Assembly: GCF_000423325.1 (NCBI RefSeq)
Contig: NZ_KE384007.1
Location: 211,115 to 275,114 of the forward strand
DNA length: 64,000 nt
Reading direction: 5' to 3'
DNA from: Lysobacter defluvii IMMIB APB-9 = DSM 18482
GTDB taxonomy: Bacteria > Pseudomonadota > Gammaproteobacteria > Xanthomonadales > Xanthomonadaceae
This document shows positions 46,717 to 55,291 of this stretch, piece by piece. The translations under genes and the position numbers were made by a program. The notes under the pieces were generated by a model. The model worked only from the letters and a program-made list of their open reading frames with translations, was not told the DNA's origin and did not search any database. Within the stretch, counting starts at the first letter, position 1. Every line of letters starts with the position of its first letter.

Positions 46717-48129
46717 TCAGCTGCGGCCGTAGACGTCTTCCAGCCGCACGATGTCGTCCTCACCCAGATAGCCACCCGACTGCACCTCGATCAACTCCAC
46801 CGGCTCGGTGCCGCGGTTCCGCAGCCGGTGCACGCTGCCCTGCGGAATGAACGTGCTCTCGTTCTCCTTCAACTCGAACACCCGCTCGTCGCAGGTCACC
46901 TCGGCCACGCCGGACACGACCACCCAGTGCTCGGCCCGGTGCTGGTGCTTCTGCAGGCTCAGCGCGGCGCCCGGCTTGACCACGATCCGCTTCACCTGAA
47001 ACCGCGGACCCACTCCGATCGAGTCATAGCTGCCCCACGGACGGAACACCTTCCGATGCGACAGGTGCTCGGTTCGTCCTTCCGCCTTGAGCCGGTCCAC
47101 CACGGCCTTGACCTCCTGCACCCGGTCCTTGCGCGCGACCAGCGTGGCGTCGGCGGTGTCGATGATCACCAGGTCCTCCACGCCCACCGTCGCAACCAGC
47201 CTGCGCTCGGCGGCGCGGATGAGGCTGCCCTGGGTGTCAATGGCGATCACGTCCCCCTCGGTCTTGTTCCCGGCCTCGTCGCGCTCGGCGACCGACCACA
47301 ACGAGGACCAGGAGCCGATGTCGCTCCAGCCGCAGCTGACGGGCACCACGGCGGCGCGGTCGGTCTTCTCCATGACGGCGTAGTCGATCGAATCGCTGGG
47401 GCTGGCGGCGAACGCCTCCCCGTCCACCCGGATGAAGTCCAGGTCCGCCCCGGACGCGGCGTACGCTTGGCCGGCGGCTTCGACTATTTCAGGCGCATGC
47501 GCGCCCAGTTCCTCGAGATAGCGGCTGGCGCGGAACAGGAACATGCCGGAGTTCCACGAGTACCCGCCGTCGGCGAGATAGCGCTCGGCCGTCTCCAGGT
47601 CGGGCTTCTCGACGAAGCGCTCGATCCGGAACCCGGCCGAGCCCAGCGCCTCGCCCCGGCGGATGTAGCCGTAGCCGGTCTCTGCGTAGTCCGGGTTGAT
47701 GCCAAAGGCCACCAGCCAGTCATCCCCCGCCAACTCGACCGCCTTCAGCACCGCCTCGCGGAAGGCCGCCTCGTCCTCGATCAGGTGGTCGGCCGGCATG
47801 ACCAGCAGCACCGCGTCCGGATCCCGGGCCTGCGCGTGCAGCGCGGCCAGCGCGATCGCCGGGGCGGTGTTGCGGGCCACTGGCTCCAGCACAATGCCGC
47901 CGCTGGCCACCCCGATCGCCTGCAGCTGCTCGCCGACCGTGAACCGGTGCGCCTCGCTGCACACCGTGATCGGCGCCTGCATGCCGGGCAGCCCCACGGC
48001 CCGGAGCACCGTCTCCTGGTACAGGGACCGGTCCCCCACCAGGGCCAGGAACTGCTTCGGCCGGTCCTGGCGCGACATCGGCCACAGGCGCGTCCCGCTG
48101 CCGCCACTGAGTACTACCGGATGCAGCAT
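46717..48129 (-). CDS. xanB: Bifunctional mannose-1-phosphate guanylyltransferase / mannose-6-phosphate isomerase (XanB/ManC)
   Basis: Makes GDP-mannose for LPS and exopolysaccharide. It has 470 residues (Xanthomonas XanB 467). The pyrophosphorylase domain has signature VVLSGGSGTRLWPMSRQDRP, FVEKPDLETAERYL and WNSGMFLFRAS. The C-terminal cupin isomerase domain has FRPWGSYDSIGVGPRFQVKR, LQKHQHRAEHWVVVSG and STFIPQGSVHRLRN. It starts MLHPVVLSGG; the longer open frame upstream is antisense to etfB. The phosphomannomutase xanA is not adjacent. Confidence 0.95.
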   Translation of the reverse strand: MLHPVVLSGGSGTRLWPMSRQDRPKQFLALVGDRSLYQETVLRAVGLPGMQAPITVCSEAHRFTVGEQLQAIGVASGGIVLEPVARNTAPAIALAALHAQARDPDAVLLVMPADHLIEDEAAFREAVLKAVELAGDDWLVAFGINPDYAETGYGYIRRGEALGSAGFRIERFVEKPDLETAERYLADGGYSWNSGMFLFRASRYLEELGAHAPEIVEAAGQAYAASGADLDFIRVDGEAFAASPSDSIDYAVMEKTDRAAVVPVSCGWSDIGSWSSLWSVAERDEAGNKTEGDVIAIDTQGSLIRAAERRLVATVGVEDLVIIDTADATLVARKDRVQEVKAVVDRLKAEGRTEHLSHRKVFRPWGSYDSIGVGPRFQVKRIVVKPGAALSLQKHQHRAEHWVVVSGVAEVTCDERVFELKENESTFIPQGSVHRLRNRGTEPVELIEVQSGGYLGEDDIVRLEDVYGRS

Positions 48130-48274
48130 CACCAACTCCCGAGTACAAGTGCGACAAGGATACTCCCGGGCGCTCCTCACCCTGCGCCCCCGTGTGGTGT
48201 CCGCTAGAATGGCCTGCCGCATTTCAACCGCGCGGCGGCCGCTGAGCCGCCCCCCACAAGGAAACCCCACAACG

Positions 48275-49027
48275 ATGAAGATCCTCGTCGGATACAAGCG
48301 CGTGGTGGACTTCAACGTCCGCATCCAGGTCAAGCCGGACGGGACCGGCGTGGTCACCGACGGCGTCAAGCTGTCCGCCAACCCGTTCGATGAAATCGCC
48401 CTGGAAGAGGCGCTGCGCCTCCGCGACAAGGGGGTCGCCACCGAGGTGGTGGTCGCCACCATCGCTCCGGCCGACGCCCAGGCCCACCTGCGCAACGGCC
48501 TGGCCATGGGCGCCAACCGCGCCATCCACGTGGTCACCGAGGCCGGGCAGGAGATCCAGCCGCTGGACGCCGCCCGTACCTTCCTGAAGCTGGTCGAGAA
48601 GGAGCAGCCGGATCTGGTGATCCTGGGCAAGCAGGCGATCGACGACGACGCCAACCAGACCGGCCAGATGCTGGCCACGATCTGGGGACGTCCGCAGGCC
48701 ACCTTCGCCAGCAAGCTGGAGCTCGCGGACGGCAAGGCCACCGTCACCCGCGAGGTCGACGCCGGCCTGGAAACGGTGGAAGTCGACCTCCCGGCCGTGG
48801 TCACCACCGACCTGCGCCTCAACGAGCCGCGTTTCATCAAGCTGCCCGACATCATGAAGGCCAAGAGCAAGCCGATGGAGTCGATCCCGTTCGCCGAGCT
48901 GGGCGTGGAGGCCGGTGAAGGCCTCAAGACCACCGCCTACGCCCCGCCGCCCAAGCGCAGCAAGGGCGTGATGGTGAAGGACGCCGCCGAACTGGTCGCC
49001 GCACTCAAGGAAAAGGGTCTCCTCTAA
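48275..49027 (+). CDS. etfB: Electron transfer flavoprotein subunit beta EtfB
   Basis: Beta subunit of the ETF that takes electrons from acyl-CoA and other dehydrogenases. It has 250 residues, beginning MKILVGYKRVVDFNVRIQVK. LSANPFDEIALEEALRLRDK and PDLVILGKQAIDDDANQTGQ (AMP/FAD region) are family blocks. It is divergent from xanB across 145 bases, where TAGAAT at 48205 is a possible -10 box without a clear -35. Confidence 0.95.
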   Translation: MKILVGYKRVVDFNVRIQVKPDGTGVVTDGVKLSANPFDEIALEEALRLRDKGVATEVVVATIAPADAQAHLRNGLAMGANRAIHVVTEAGQEIQPLDAARTFLKLVEKEQPDLVILGKQAIDDDANQTGQMLATIWGRPQATFASKLELADGKATVTREVDAGLETVEVDLPAVVTTDLRLNEPRFIKLPDIMKAKSKPMESIPFAELGVEAGEGLKTTAYAPPPKRSKGVMVKDAAELVAALKEKGLL

Positions 49028-49965
49028 TGTCCAAAGTCCTGATCATCGCCGAGCACCTGGACGGCGCCCTCAACGCCTCCACCGCCAAGTGCGTCACCGC
49101 CGCCAAGGCGCTCTCCCCCGAATCCATCGACATCGTGGTGCTGGCCGCCGACCCGGCCGCCGTCGCTGCCGAGGCCGCCCAGATCGACGGCGTGGCCCGC
49201 GTGCTGACCGTCGCCAACGAGGCCAACGCCCACGCGATCGCCCAGGTACTGGCCCCGCAGGTCGCCAAGCTCGCGGAGGGCTACACCCACGTCTTCGGCC
49301 CCTCCACCACCTTCGGCAAGGACCTGATGCCCTGCGTGGCCGCCCTGCTCGGCGTGCCGCAGGTGACCGACGTCATGGCCGTGGAAGGCAGCCACACCTT
49401 CAAGCGCCCGATCTATGCGGGCAACGCGATCATCACCGTGGAGGCGCCCGCCGGTAAGACGGTCGTGGCCACCGTGCGGACCGCCTCCTGGTCCGAGGCC
49501 GGCAAGGGCGGCAACGCCGCCGTCGAAGCCGCCGAGGTGCAGGCCGAGCTGCCGACGCACACCCGCTTCAAGGACCTGGCCAGCGCCGAGTCCGACCGCC
49601 CGGACCTGCAGAGCGCCAGGCGCGTGGTTTCCGGCGGTCGCGGCGTGGGGTCTGCCGAGAACTTCAAGATCATCTACGACTTCGCGGACACGATCGGCGC
49701 GGCGGTGGGTGCTTCGCGTGCCGCTGTTGACGCCGGCTACGTGCCCAACGAGATGCAGGTGGGCCAGACTGGCAAGATCATCGCGCCGGAGCTGTACATT
49801 GCGATCGGCATCAGTGGGGCGATCCAGCACCTGACGGGCATCAAGGACGCGGGAACGATCGTGGCGATCAACAAAGATCCGGATTCGGCGATTTTCGAGA
49901 TTGCGGATTACGGGCTGGTGGGGGACCTGTTCAAGGTGCTGCCGGAGTTGGAAGCGGCGCTTTGA
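49027..49965 (+). CDS. etfA: Electron transfer flavoprotein subunit alpha EtfA
   Basis: Alpha subunit, binds most of the FAD. It has 312 residues. The C-terminal FAD signature is complete: [60 protein letters not shown] and [25 protein letters not shown] overlap with etfB. It marks the border of the polysaccharide island, since Xanthomonas LPS clusters start next to etfA. Confidence 0.96.
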   Translation: MSKVLIIAEHLDGALNASTAKCVTAAKALSPESIDIVVLAADPAAVAAEAAQIDGVARVLTVANEANAHAIAQVLAPQVAKLAEGYTHVFGPSTTFGKDLMPCVAALLGVPQVTDVMAVEGSHTFKRPIYAGNAIITVEAPAGKTVVATVRTASWSEAGKGGNAAVEAAEVQAELPTHTRFKDLASAESDRPDLQSARRVVSGGRGVGSAENFKIIYDFADTIGAAVGASRAAVDAGYVPNEMQVGQTGKIIAPELYIAIGISGAIQHLTGIKDAGTIVAINKDPDSAIFEIADYGLVGDLFKVLPELEAAL

Positions 49966-49994
49966 CACTTTACTGCCGAAGGCAATAATTTCGG

Positions 49995-50019
49995 GGGCCG
50001 ATCGTCGGCCCTCTCTTTT
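49995..50019 (+). terminator. Intrinsic terminator of etfBA
   Basis: Stem GGGCCGA/TCGGCCC with loop TCG at 49995-50011, followed by TCTCTTTT. It lies 30 bases after etfA and just before wecB, separating the housekeeping operon from the island. Confidence 0.8.
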
Positions 50020-50028
50020 GGGAGCGTT

Positions 50029-51183
50029 ATGTCCAGCAAGAAGGTCATGGTTGTCTTTGGCACCCGACCTGAAGCCATCAAGATGGCGCCGGTAGCCACT
50101 GCGCTACGAAATCGGGCCGACATCAACGTTCAGATCGTTGTGACAGCCCAGCATCGCGAGTTGCTGGATCAGGTCCTGCATGTATTCGGAGTGACACCGA
50201 CCGAAGACCTTGATCTCATGGAGCCGGATCAGTCGCTGCCTGGATTATTCTCCCGGATTCTCCTGGCCGTCACTGGCTCCATTAAACGCCTCAAGCCTGA
50301 CATGGTGTTGGTGCACGGGGATACCACCACCACCTTGGCGGTCGCGCTCGCCGCGTTTTATCTGCGAGTTCCGATTGGTCATGTTGAGGCAGGACTTCGG
50401 ACCGGAAACCTGGCAGCTCCGTGGCCCGAGGAAGCAAACAGGCGACTGACAGCCCCGCTCGCCCAACTACACTTTGCTCCTACTGCGCAAGCGCGTCGCA
50501 ATCTGCTTAGTGAAAACGTCGCAGCGGACACGATCCACGTAACCGGGAACACCGTCGTGGATGCGCTGCTCAACGCGATAGACCGTGTTGAGCAGGATGC
50601 CACCCTGAGAAAGGCCGTGGAGAGCCAATTGCCGGCAATTCGGCCCGATAAAAAGCTAGTGCTTGTTACCGGTCATCGTCGGGAAAACATTGGAGAACGA
50701 CTGGAAGACGTTTGTCGGGCCTTACTGGAAATATCCTCACATCCTGACGTGGAAGTGATCTATCCGGTGCACCCCAACCCGGCCGTTGGAACCACCGTCA
50801 AACGGGTGCTGGAGGGGAAGCCCAAAATACACCTGATTCCGCCGCTCGACTACTTGCCATTTATCTGGCTGATGCGACGGGCCGATGTGATTCTGACAGA
50901 TTCAGGCGGCATCCAGGAAGAAGCGCCGGCGCTCAACAAACCCGTCCTGGTACTCCGCGACACAACGGAACGGCCGGAAGCAATTCAATCCGGGACTGCG
51001 AAACTTGTCGGAACTGATCGAGAAAAGATCGTTGAATGGACACACGCGCTGCTCTTCAACGAACAACAGCGGCGCACGTTCGTCAGCGCGATCAATCCAT
51101 TCGGTGACGGGAAGGCTGCCGAGCGGATCGCAAGCCTCATAGAGCACTGGCTAAACAGCAATCCCTCGGCCTCCCTGAAATGA
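50029..51183 (+). CDS. wecB: UDP-N-acetylglucosamine 2-epimerase (non-hydrolysing) WecB
   Basis: Interconverts UDP-GlcNAc and UDP-ManNAc. It has 384 residues. FGTRPEAIKMAPV, VHGDTTTTLAVALAAFYLRV, GHVEAGLRTGNLAAPWPEEA, VTGHRRENIGERLEDVC and TDSGGIQEEAPALNKPVLVL with RDTTERPEA are the family blocks. It has GGAG upstream at 50021. Codon use is visibly less GC-rich than in etfA. It is the first gene of the island and overlaps the next gene by four bases. The partner WecC is not seen; the nearby dehydrogenase is TviB-like. Confidence 0.95.
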   Translation: MSSKKVMVVFGTRPEAIKMAPVATALRNRADINVQIVVTAQHRELLDQVLHVFGVTPTEDLDLMEPDQSLPGLFSRILLAVTGSIKRLKPDMVLVHGDTTTTLAVALAAFYLRVPIGHVEAGLRTGNLAAPWPEEANRRLTAPLAQLHFAPTAQARRNLLSENVAADTIHVTGNTVVDALLNAIDRVEQDATLRKAVESQLPAIRPDKKLVLVTGHRRENIGERLEDVCRALLEISSHPDVEVIYPVHPNPAVGTTVKRVLEGKPKIHLIPPLDYLPFIWLMRRADVILTDSGGIQEEAPALNKPVLVLRDTTERPEAIQSGTAKLVGTDREKIVEWTHALLFNEQQRRTFVSAINPFGDGKAAERIASLIEHWLNSNPSASLK

Positions 51184-51902
51184 TGCACTACGTCGTCACA
51201 AGAAATTTCTACTCCGACGAGTATCCGCATAAGGAACAGCGTCGGTACCTGACGCGAAAATACACTATTCCGTCGTTGCGCCACCAAACAGCCGGGAACT
51301 TCACCTGGGTCGTTGCGGGTCGAAACGGACTGACTCCCGCGGACACCCAAGGCATCGACACCATCTGGCTGGATGTTGATCCGCCAAAGAATTTCGACAG
51401 CACCACTTATCTGATGCAGGAGCTCATCTCACTCTTGGCGCGAGACCTGGATCCTTCCATGAAGATCATCACTACGCGCTTGGACAATGATGACATGCTG
51501 CTGCCAGATTTCGTCGAACGCATCCAGGCTTCTGCGCGCGACACCGACAAAGGAGTAATCGACGCCAGGGGCCTGCGCGTCGACACGCGGACGCGGAAGA
51601 TCTACCGCGACACTGCATATCAAAAGGTGCCCTCTCCGTTTTTGAGCGTTGTCGAGGAGAAAGCCGGAAAGCGATGTCGGCTGATGACCGCCTATTACGA
51701 TCAGCACAGCCTGATGCACCGACACCTCCCGCTGATCAAACTTGAATTCCCCGGATGGGTCCAGCTCATCCACGAGAGCAATAAAGTCATGGCGCGCTCG
51801 CCGGCTGAAGTCGACACCCGGGGGCAACCGCTGGACTATGACTATGAAACCTTCATGAAGTCGCTGCACCGAACCCCCACCCAGGCATATCCCGCCGAAT
51901 GA
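51180..51902 (+). CDS. Putative rhamnosyltransferase-like glycosyltransferase
   Basis: A 240-residue cytosolic protein with no membrane segment. HYVVTRNFYSDEYPHKEQRR at the start and IITTRLDNDDMLLPDFVERI (residue ~96) match the small glycosyltransferase family annotated as putative rhamnosyl transferase (PF11316-like), with the DNDD as the DxD-type metal site. It overlaps wecB (ATGA). The presence of rfb genes 12 kb upstream makes a rhamnose donor plausible, but specificity is inference. Confidence 0.75.
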   Translation: MMHYVVTRNFYSDEYPHKEQRRYLTRKYTIPSLRHQTAGNFTWVVAGRNGLTPADTQGIDTIWLDVDPPKNFDSTTYLMQELISLLARDLDPSMKIITTRLDNDDMLLPDFVERIQASARDTDKGVIDARGLRVDTRTRKIYRDTAYQKVPSPFLSVVEEKAGKRCRLMTAYYDQHSLMHRHLPLIKLEFPGWVQLIHESNKVMARSPAEVDTRGQPLDYDYETFMKSLHRTPTQAYPAE

Positions 51903-51995
51903 GCAGCCGTAACAGGAACAGAATGGTTCAGCGCGGCTCGCAAACAAATACCCAGCGGCCCGACAAGCGACTGAAGTCTATGTCGCAAGCTCCTA

Positions 51996-52487
51996 TCAGA
52001 GCATATACGTCACGTACGTTGAAGAGCGTGCGTCAGGCTCCGTCAGGTTCGAGTGCGTCTCACGGCTGCGAATGCGCACTGACAGGTCGGGCTTTCCTTG
52101 CTTCCCAAACGTCAAGTGGACGTCGTCCGGGTCGCCGGTGCGGCGCACCTCTTGGTAATCGTGCCCAAGCAACACGTTCGACACGAGCCGCTCAGCCTGC
52201 TCCACATCCTTGTCCAGCATCTCCAGGTACACCTGCCGCTCGCGCCCTGTTTCATCTGGCGTGGGACCAGTACGGTCGTACCGCAGCTTTGCCGCCCCGC
52301 CGCTCAGAAGCGAACTGACCAGCTCGTCAACAGCGGGCACCGGCGGAGACTCCGCGAAGGACCCCGATTCGGCGTCCACTTGCGGCTGATCGTCAGCAAC
52401 GGGCACCTCTTCGCCACTGCAAGCAGTCATGAACAATCCCGCCAGAAGCAAGCAGGCCCCAGTTACATAGGCTGGCTTCATCCGCAT
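51996..52487 (-). CDS. Hypothetical lipoprotein
   Basis: A 163-residue protein with signal peptide and lipobox LFMTACSGEE (Cys ~23). An acidic linker (VADDQPQVDAESGSFAESPP) follows, then a small domain with ERQVYLEMLDKDVEQAERLV and DVHLTFGKQGKPDLSVRIRS. No family was recognised. Starts at 52490 (GTG), 52487 and 52481 (ATG) are all in frame; 52487 has the best spacing to GGAG. It is the last gene of the minus-strand island block, 86 bases after the asparagine-synthetase-like gene, and converges on the glycosyltransferase. Confidence 0.7.
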   Translation of the reverse strand: MRMKPAYVTGACLLLAGLFMTACSGEEVPVADDQPQVDAESGSFAESPPVPAVDELVSSLLSGGAAKLRYDRTGPTPDETGRERQVYLEMLDKDVEQAERLVSNVLLGHDYQEVRRTGDPDDVHLTFGKQGKPDLSVRIRSRETHSNLTEPDARSSTYVTYML

Positions 52488-52573
52488 CACGATGCTCCAC
52501 TGTTCTGTATAGAAAGCAGCTTACGCTATGGGCCGACGAACGGGGAACCTGGCTTTCAGCTCTCATTAGGGAT

Positions 52574-53986
52574 CTACGATACCGCTCCCATCCCTGCAAA
52601 CTCTGCATCGTACCGGCCGGTCAGGCGCAACAAGAGATTTTTCCCGAGCCGCTCTTCCCTCTTCAACCCGAATGCAGCCTCGAACAGGCGGCGGCTGTTG
52701 ATTCCCGCCATCGAGTACACCACCGGATCCATTTCATTAAGCATCATCGACCCCCAGGTGCCCATTCGCTGCTCCCAATAAAAAATATCGAGGGGGTCGT
52801 GGTTGAAGAAGTCCGCCTGAAAGTCCGTTCGTTCGATGAATTCAGCGAAAGCACGGACGGCGAACCCGCGAAACTCGGGAGTCGGCTCCCCGACACGCCT
52901 GGTCAGGTAGATATCCGTGAGAGCATCCGGGCTCCTATCTGGAAGCTCCCGATTGTGGCGATTGTAGAAGCCGCGCAAGATCTCGCCACCGTAACCACGC
53001 ACAAACACGTCACGCTCGTCAGCCACCCGCGACATATTTGCTGTCAACGCCGACTTGCCGCGGGAAAAACCGGTTGCGATTTCCGTGGCGTCCATCAAGC
53101 TGCTATTTTTTGCCTCCGCCGTTTTCCGCCCAACATCCATGAACTTGTGGCTGGAACCGAGATGCCGGACCATCCGCTTCACAACCGGCAGCTCATCAGG
53201 CGGCAGCCGCCCACCTCCCCAGGTTACCAACCTGTGCGGAACATCATAGGCCCGAACCCCTGCGAGCAGGACGCGACCATCCACGCCCCCGGTCAGGCCG
53301 AACAAGCCAACGCCGCGATCGCGGAGGAATGCGCTGAAGGTCCGGAAGTATTCATCAGCAACCTCGGCGAAGGAGTCGAAATCCGAAGCCTCGACGTCAC
53401 CGCGCGGCCAGAACCTGACAGGCCCGGATCGCTCGGCGCTGTAATAGTGATTCGGAGTCAGTGCGAAGATCCCGCGATACATCGTCCTATCACCGGGCAA
53501 ATAACTGGTGCCCCGCTGTTTGTATTCCGGGCTGTCCCGATAGGCGATCGCGGCTGGATCAAGCGTCTCTCCGCAAACCTTGGCCACCAACGACGCATGC
53601 GAACCCACGAGTACGCCCGGCCCACCGCGATAATAGAGAGATCGCGAGCCAAAGGCATCGTGGTAGAAGCGAATCCCGCCGCCACGGCAGATGACCAAAG
53701 CGAAGCGGCCACCAAGCTGGTCGAGGGCTGAATAGTCCTCCCGGGCAGCCAGCATGCAAATGAGGTCGGGCACTGAGCGCGCGCCGTGAGCGACATATAT
53801 ATCGCCAAGCACGACCGCCTGCCATCCGCTCTCCTCGAACGACTGCACCTTCGTCTCAGGATGAGCAAATCCCACCAGTCCGCCTACGAGGAAACGTCTC
53901 CAATGAGAGACCTCTCCCAGAGCAAGACTTCGCGCTTCGTCGGCCAGGATGAAGCCGAATCGGAAACCGCGATCCATTGAACTCAT
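52574..53986 (-). CDS. Asparagine-synthetase-like protein with altered PP-loop
   Basis: A 470-residue protein related to AsnB. The N-terminal part keeps the class II amidotransferase fold (LDQLGGRFALVICRGGGIRF, YHDAFGSRSLYYRGG) but begins MSSMDRGFRFGF, with no catalytic Cys2, so it should not hydrolyse glutamine. The C-terminal synthetase domain has LTGGVDGRVLLAGVRAYD in place of the ATP-pyrophosphatase SGGxDS, i.e. the last Ser is Gly. Such proteins occur in polysaccharide and peptide clusters and are thought to adenylate a carboxylate. Here a uronic acid amide or amino-acid decoration of the glycan is conceivable (inference). It begins 2 bases after the dehydrogenase stop. Confidence 0.75.
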   Translation of the reverse strand: MSSMDRGFRFGFILADEARSLALGEVSHWRRFLVGGLVGFAHPETKVQSFEESGWQAVVLGDIYVAHGARSVPDLICMLAAREDYSALDQLGGRFALVICRGGGIRFYHDAFGSRSLYYRGGPGVLVGSHASLVAKVCGETLDPAAIAYRDSPEYKQRGTSYLPGDRTMYRGIFALTPNHYYSAERSGPVRFWPRGDVEASDFDSFAEVADEYFRTFSAFLRDRGVGLFGLTGGVDGRVLLAGVRAYDVPHRLVTWGGGRLPPDELPVVKRMVRHLGSSHKFMDVGRKTAEAKNSSLMDATEIATGFSRGKSALTANMSRVADERDVFVRGYGGEILRGFYNRHNRELPDRSPDALTDIYLTRRVGEPTPEFRGFAVRAFAEFIERTDFQADFFNHDPLDIFYWEQRMGTWGSMMLNEMDPVVYSMAGINSRRLFEAAFGLKREERLGKNLLLRLTGRYDAEFAGMGAVS

Positions 53987-53988
53987 CG

Positions 53989-55275
53989 TCAGAGACGGAA
54001 GGTCTGGTCGTCCGCTTCAAGTCGTCCCTTGACATCAAAAATGATCCCCCCAGGCTTGAGCAGCGACTTCAGATCCAAGCTGGCCTCCGGTCCGACAAAT
54101 TGCTTGTGTGCGACAGTCAGCAAGATCGCGTCATAAGCGCCCGCTACCGGAGAACCGGAAAGCTCGACGCCATATTCCCGAAGCGCCTCGTCGGGATCAA
54201 CCCATGGGTCGTATACGTCAAGCTCGGCGTTCGTGTCCTTCAGCTGGGCAATAACTTCTACCACCTTGGTGTTACGGACATCGGGACAGTTCTCCTTGAA
54301 GGCAAGCCCCAATACGAGAATGCGGGACCCGACGATATTGAGCTTCGCCTTTGCCATCAAACGCATCAGACGGTCCGCGACATGCGGCCCCATGTCGTCA
54401 TTGATCCGGCGCGCCGCCAGGATCAGCTCCGGGTTGTAGCCAAGCATAGTGGCCTTGTGGGCGAGATAGTACGGGTCCACCCCAATGCAATGTCCGCCCA
54501 CCAGGCCGGGAACGAATGGCATGAAGTTCCACTTCGTCCCCGCCGCGGCGAGCACGTCATGGGTATCGATCCCGATACGGTGAAAGATCCGCGCCAGCTC
54601 ATTCATGAGCGCTATGTTCACGTCGCGCTGCGTGTTCTCAATAACCTTGGCCGCCTCTGCCACTCGAATGGAGCTTGCCTTATGAGTGCCGGCGGTAATC
54701 ACTTTTCGATACAACGCATCCACGAACTCGGCCACTTCGGGAGTTGACCCCGCTGTCACCTTAACGATCTTGGTGACCGTCCGCTCCTTATCACCTGGGT
54801 TGATGCGCTCCGGACTGTAACCACAGAAGAAGTCCTCGTTGAATTTCAATCCAGATGACCGCTCCAGAACCGGCACGCAGACCTCCTCGGTCACTCCGGG
54901 ATACACGGTCGACTCGTAAACAACGATATCGCCCTTTTTGAGAATACTGCCAATCGCCGCACTTGACTTCAGCAGGGGGTCGAAATCCGGCCGACGCGCC
55001 GCATCGATTGGGGTCGGCACGGTAATGATGTAAACATTACACGCCTCCAGATCCTTGAGCTGATCGGTATATTCCAGCTGCCCGGCGCTGGAAAGATCCT
55101 CAGGAGCAACCTCAAGGGTCCGATCAACCCCCTCCTTCAGCTCGGTCACCCTGACGGAATTGATGTCGTAACCAAGAACTGGAAAGTGCCGCCCAAAGGC
55201 AACTGCCAACGGCAGCCCAACATAGCCGAGCCCAACAATGGCAAAGCGCGTGTCCGAGATATTCACTAATTTCAT
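53989..55275 (-). CDS. tviB: UDP-N-acetylhexosamine 6-dehydrogenase, TviB/WbpO family
   Basis: Oxidises UDP-GlcNAc or UDP-GalNAc at C6 to the uronic acid. It has 428 residues. NAD motif VGLGYVGLPLAVAFG, GDIVVYESTVYPGVTEEVCV, ENTQRDVNIALMNELARIFH and the catalytic-Cys block GLVGGHCIGVDPYYLAH are all very similar to Salmonella TviB. TviB rather than WecC is indicated by these blocks, so the product is more likely GlcNAcA/GalNAcA than ManNAcA. It provides a carboxylate that the neighbouring asparagine-synthetase-like enzyme might use (inference). Confidence 0.9.
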   Translation of the reverse strand: MKLVNISDTRFAIVGLGYVGLPLAVAFGRHFPVLGYDINSVRVTELKEGVDRTLEVAPEDLSSAGQLEYTDQLKDLEACNVYIITVPTPIDAARRPDFDPLLKSSAAIGSILKKGDIVVYESTVYPGVTEEVCVPVLERSSGLKFNEDFFCGYSPERINPGDKERTVTKIVKVTAGSTPEVAEFVDALYRKVITAGTHKASSIRVAEAAKVIENTQRDVNIALMNELARIFHRIGIDTHDVLAAAGTKWNFMPFVPGLVGGHCIGVDPYYLAHKATMLGYNPELILAARRINDDMGPHVADRLMRLMAKAKLNIVGSRILVLGLAFKENCPDVRNTKVVEVIAQLKDTNAELDVYDPWVDPDEALREYGVELSGSPVAGAYDAILLTVAHKQFVGPEASLDLKSLLKPGGIIFDVKGRLEADDQTFRL

Positions 55276-55291
55276 CCTGTGACTGTTGCGT

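Noticed and set aside
48200..48215. TAGAAT at 48205 as the etfB promoter -10 (and TAGAAT at 42422 for glmS)
   Set aside because: No matching -35 hexamer at proper spacing was found at either place, so they were not listed as features.
52574..53986. Asparagine-synthetase homologue as part of a lasso-peptide cluster
   Set aside because: No leader peptidase (B protein) and no precursor peptide were found beside it; all neighbours are glycan genes.
53989..55275. Dehydrogenase as WecC (UDP-ManNAc dehydrogenase)
   Set aside because: Although wecB is nearby, blocks such as GDIVVYESTVYPG and ENTQRDVNIALMNELA match TviB/WbpO-type enzymes more closely.
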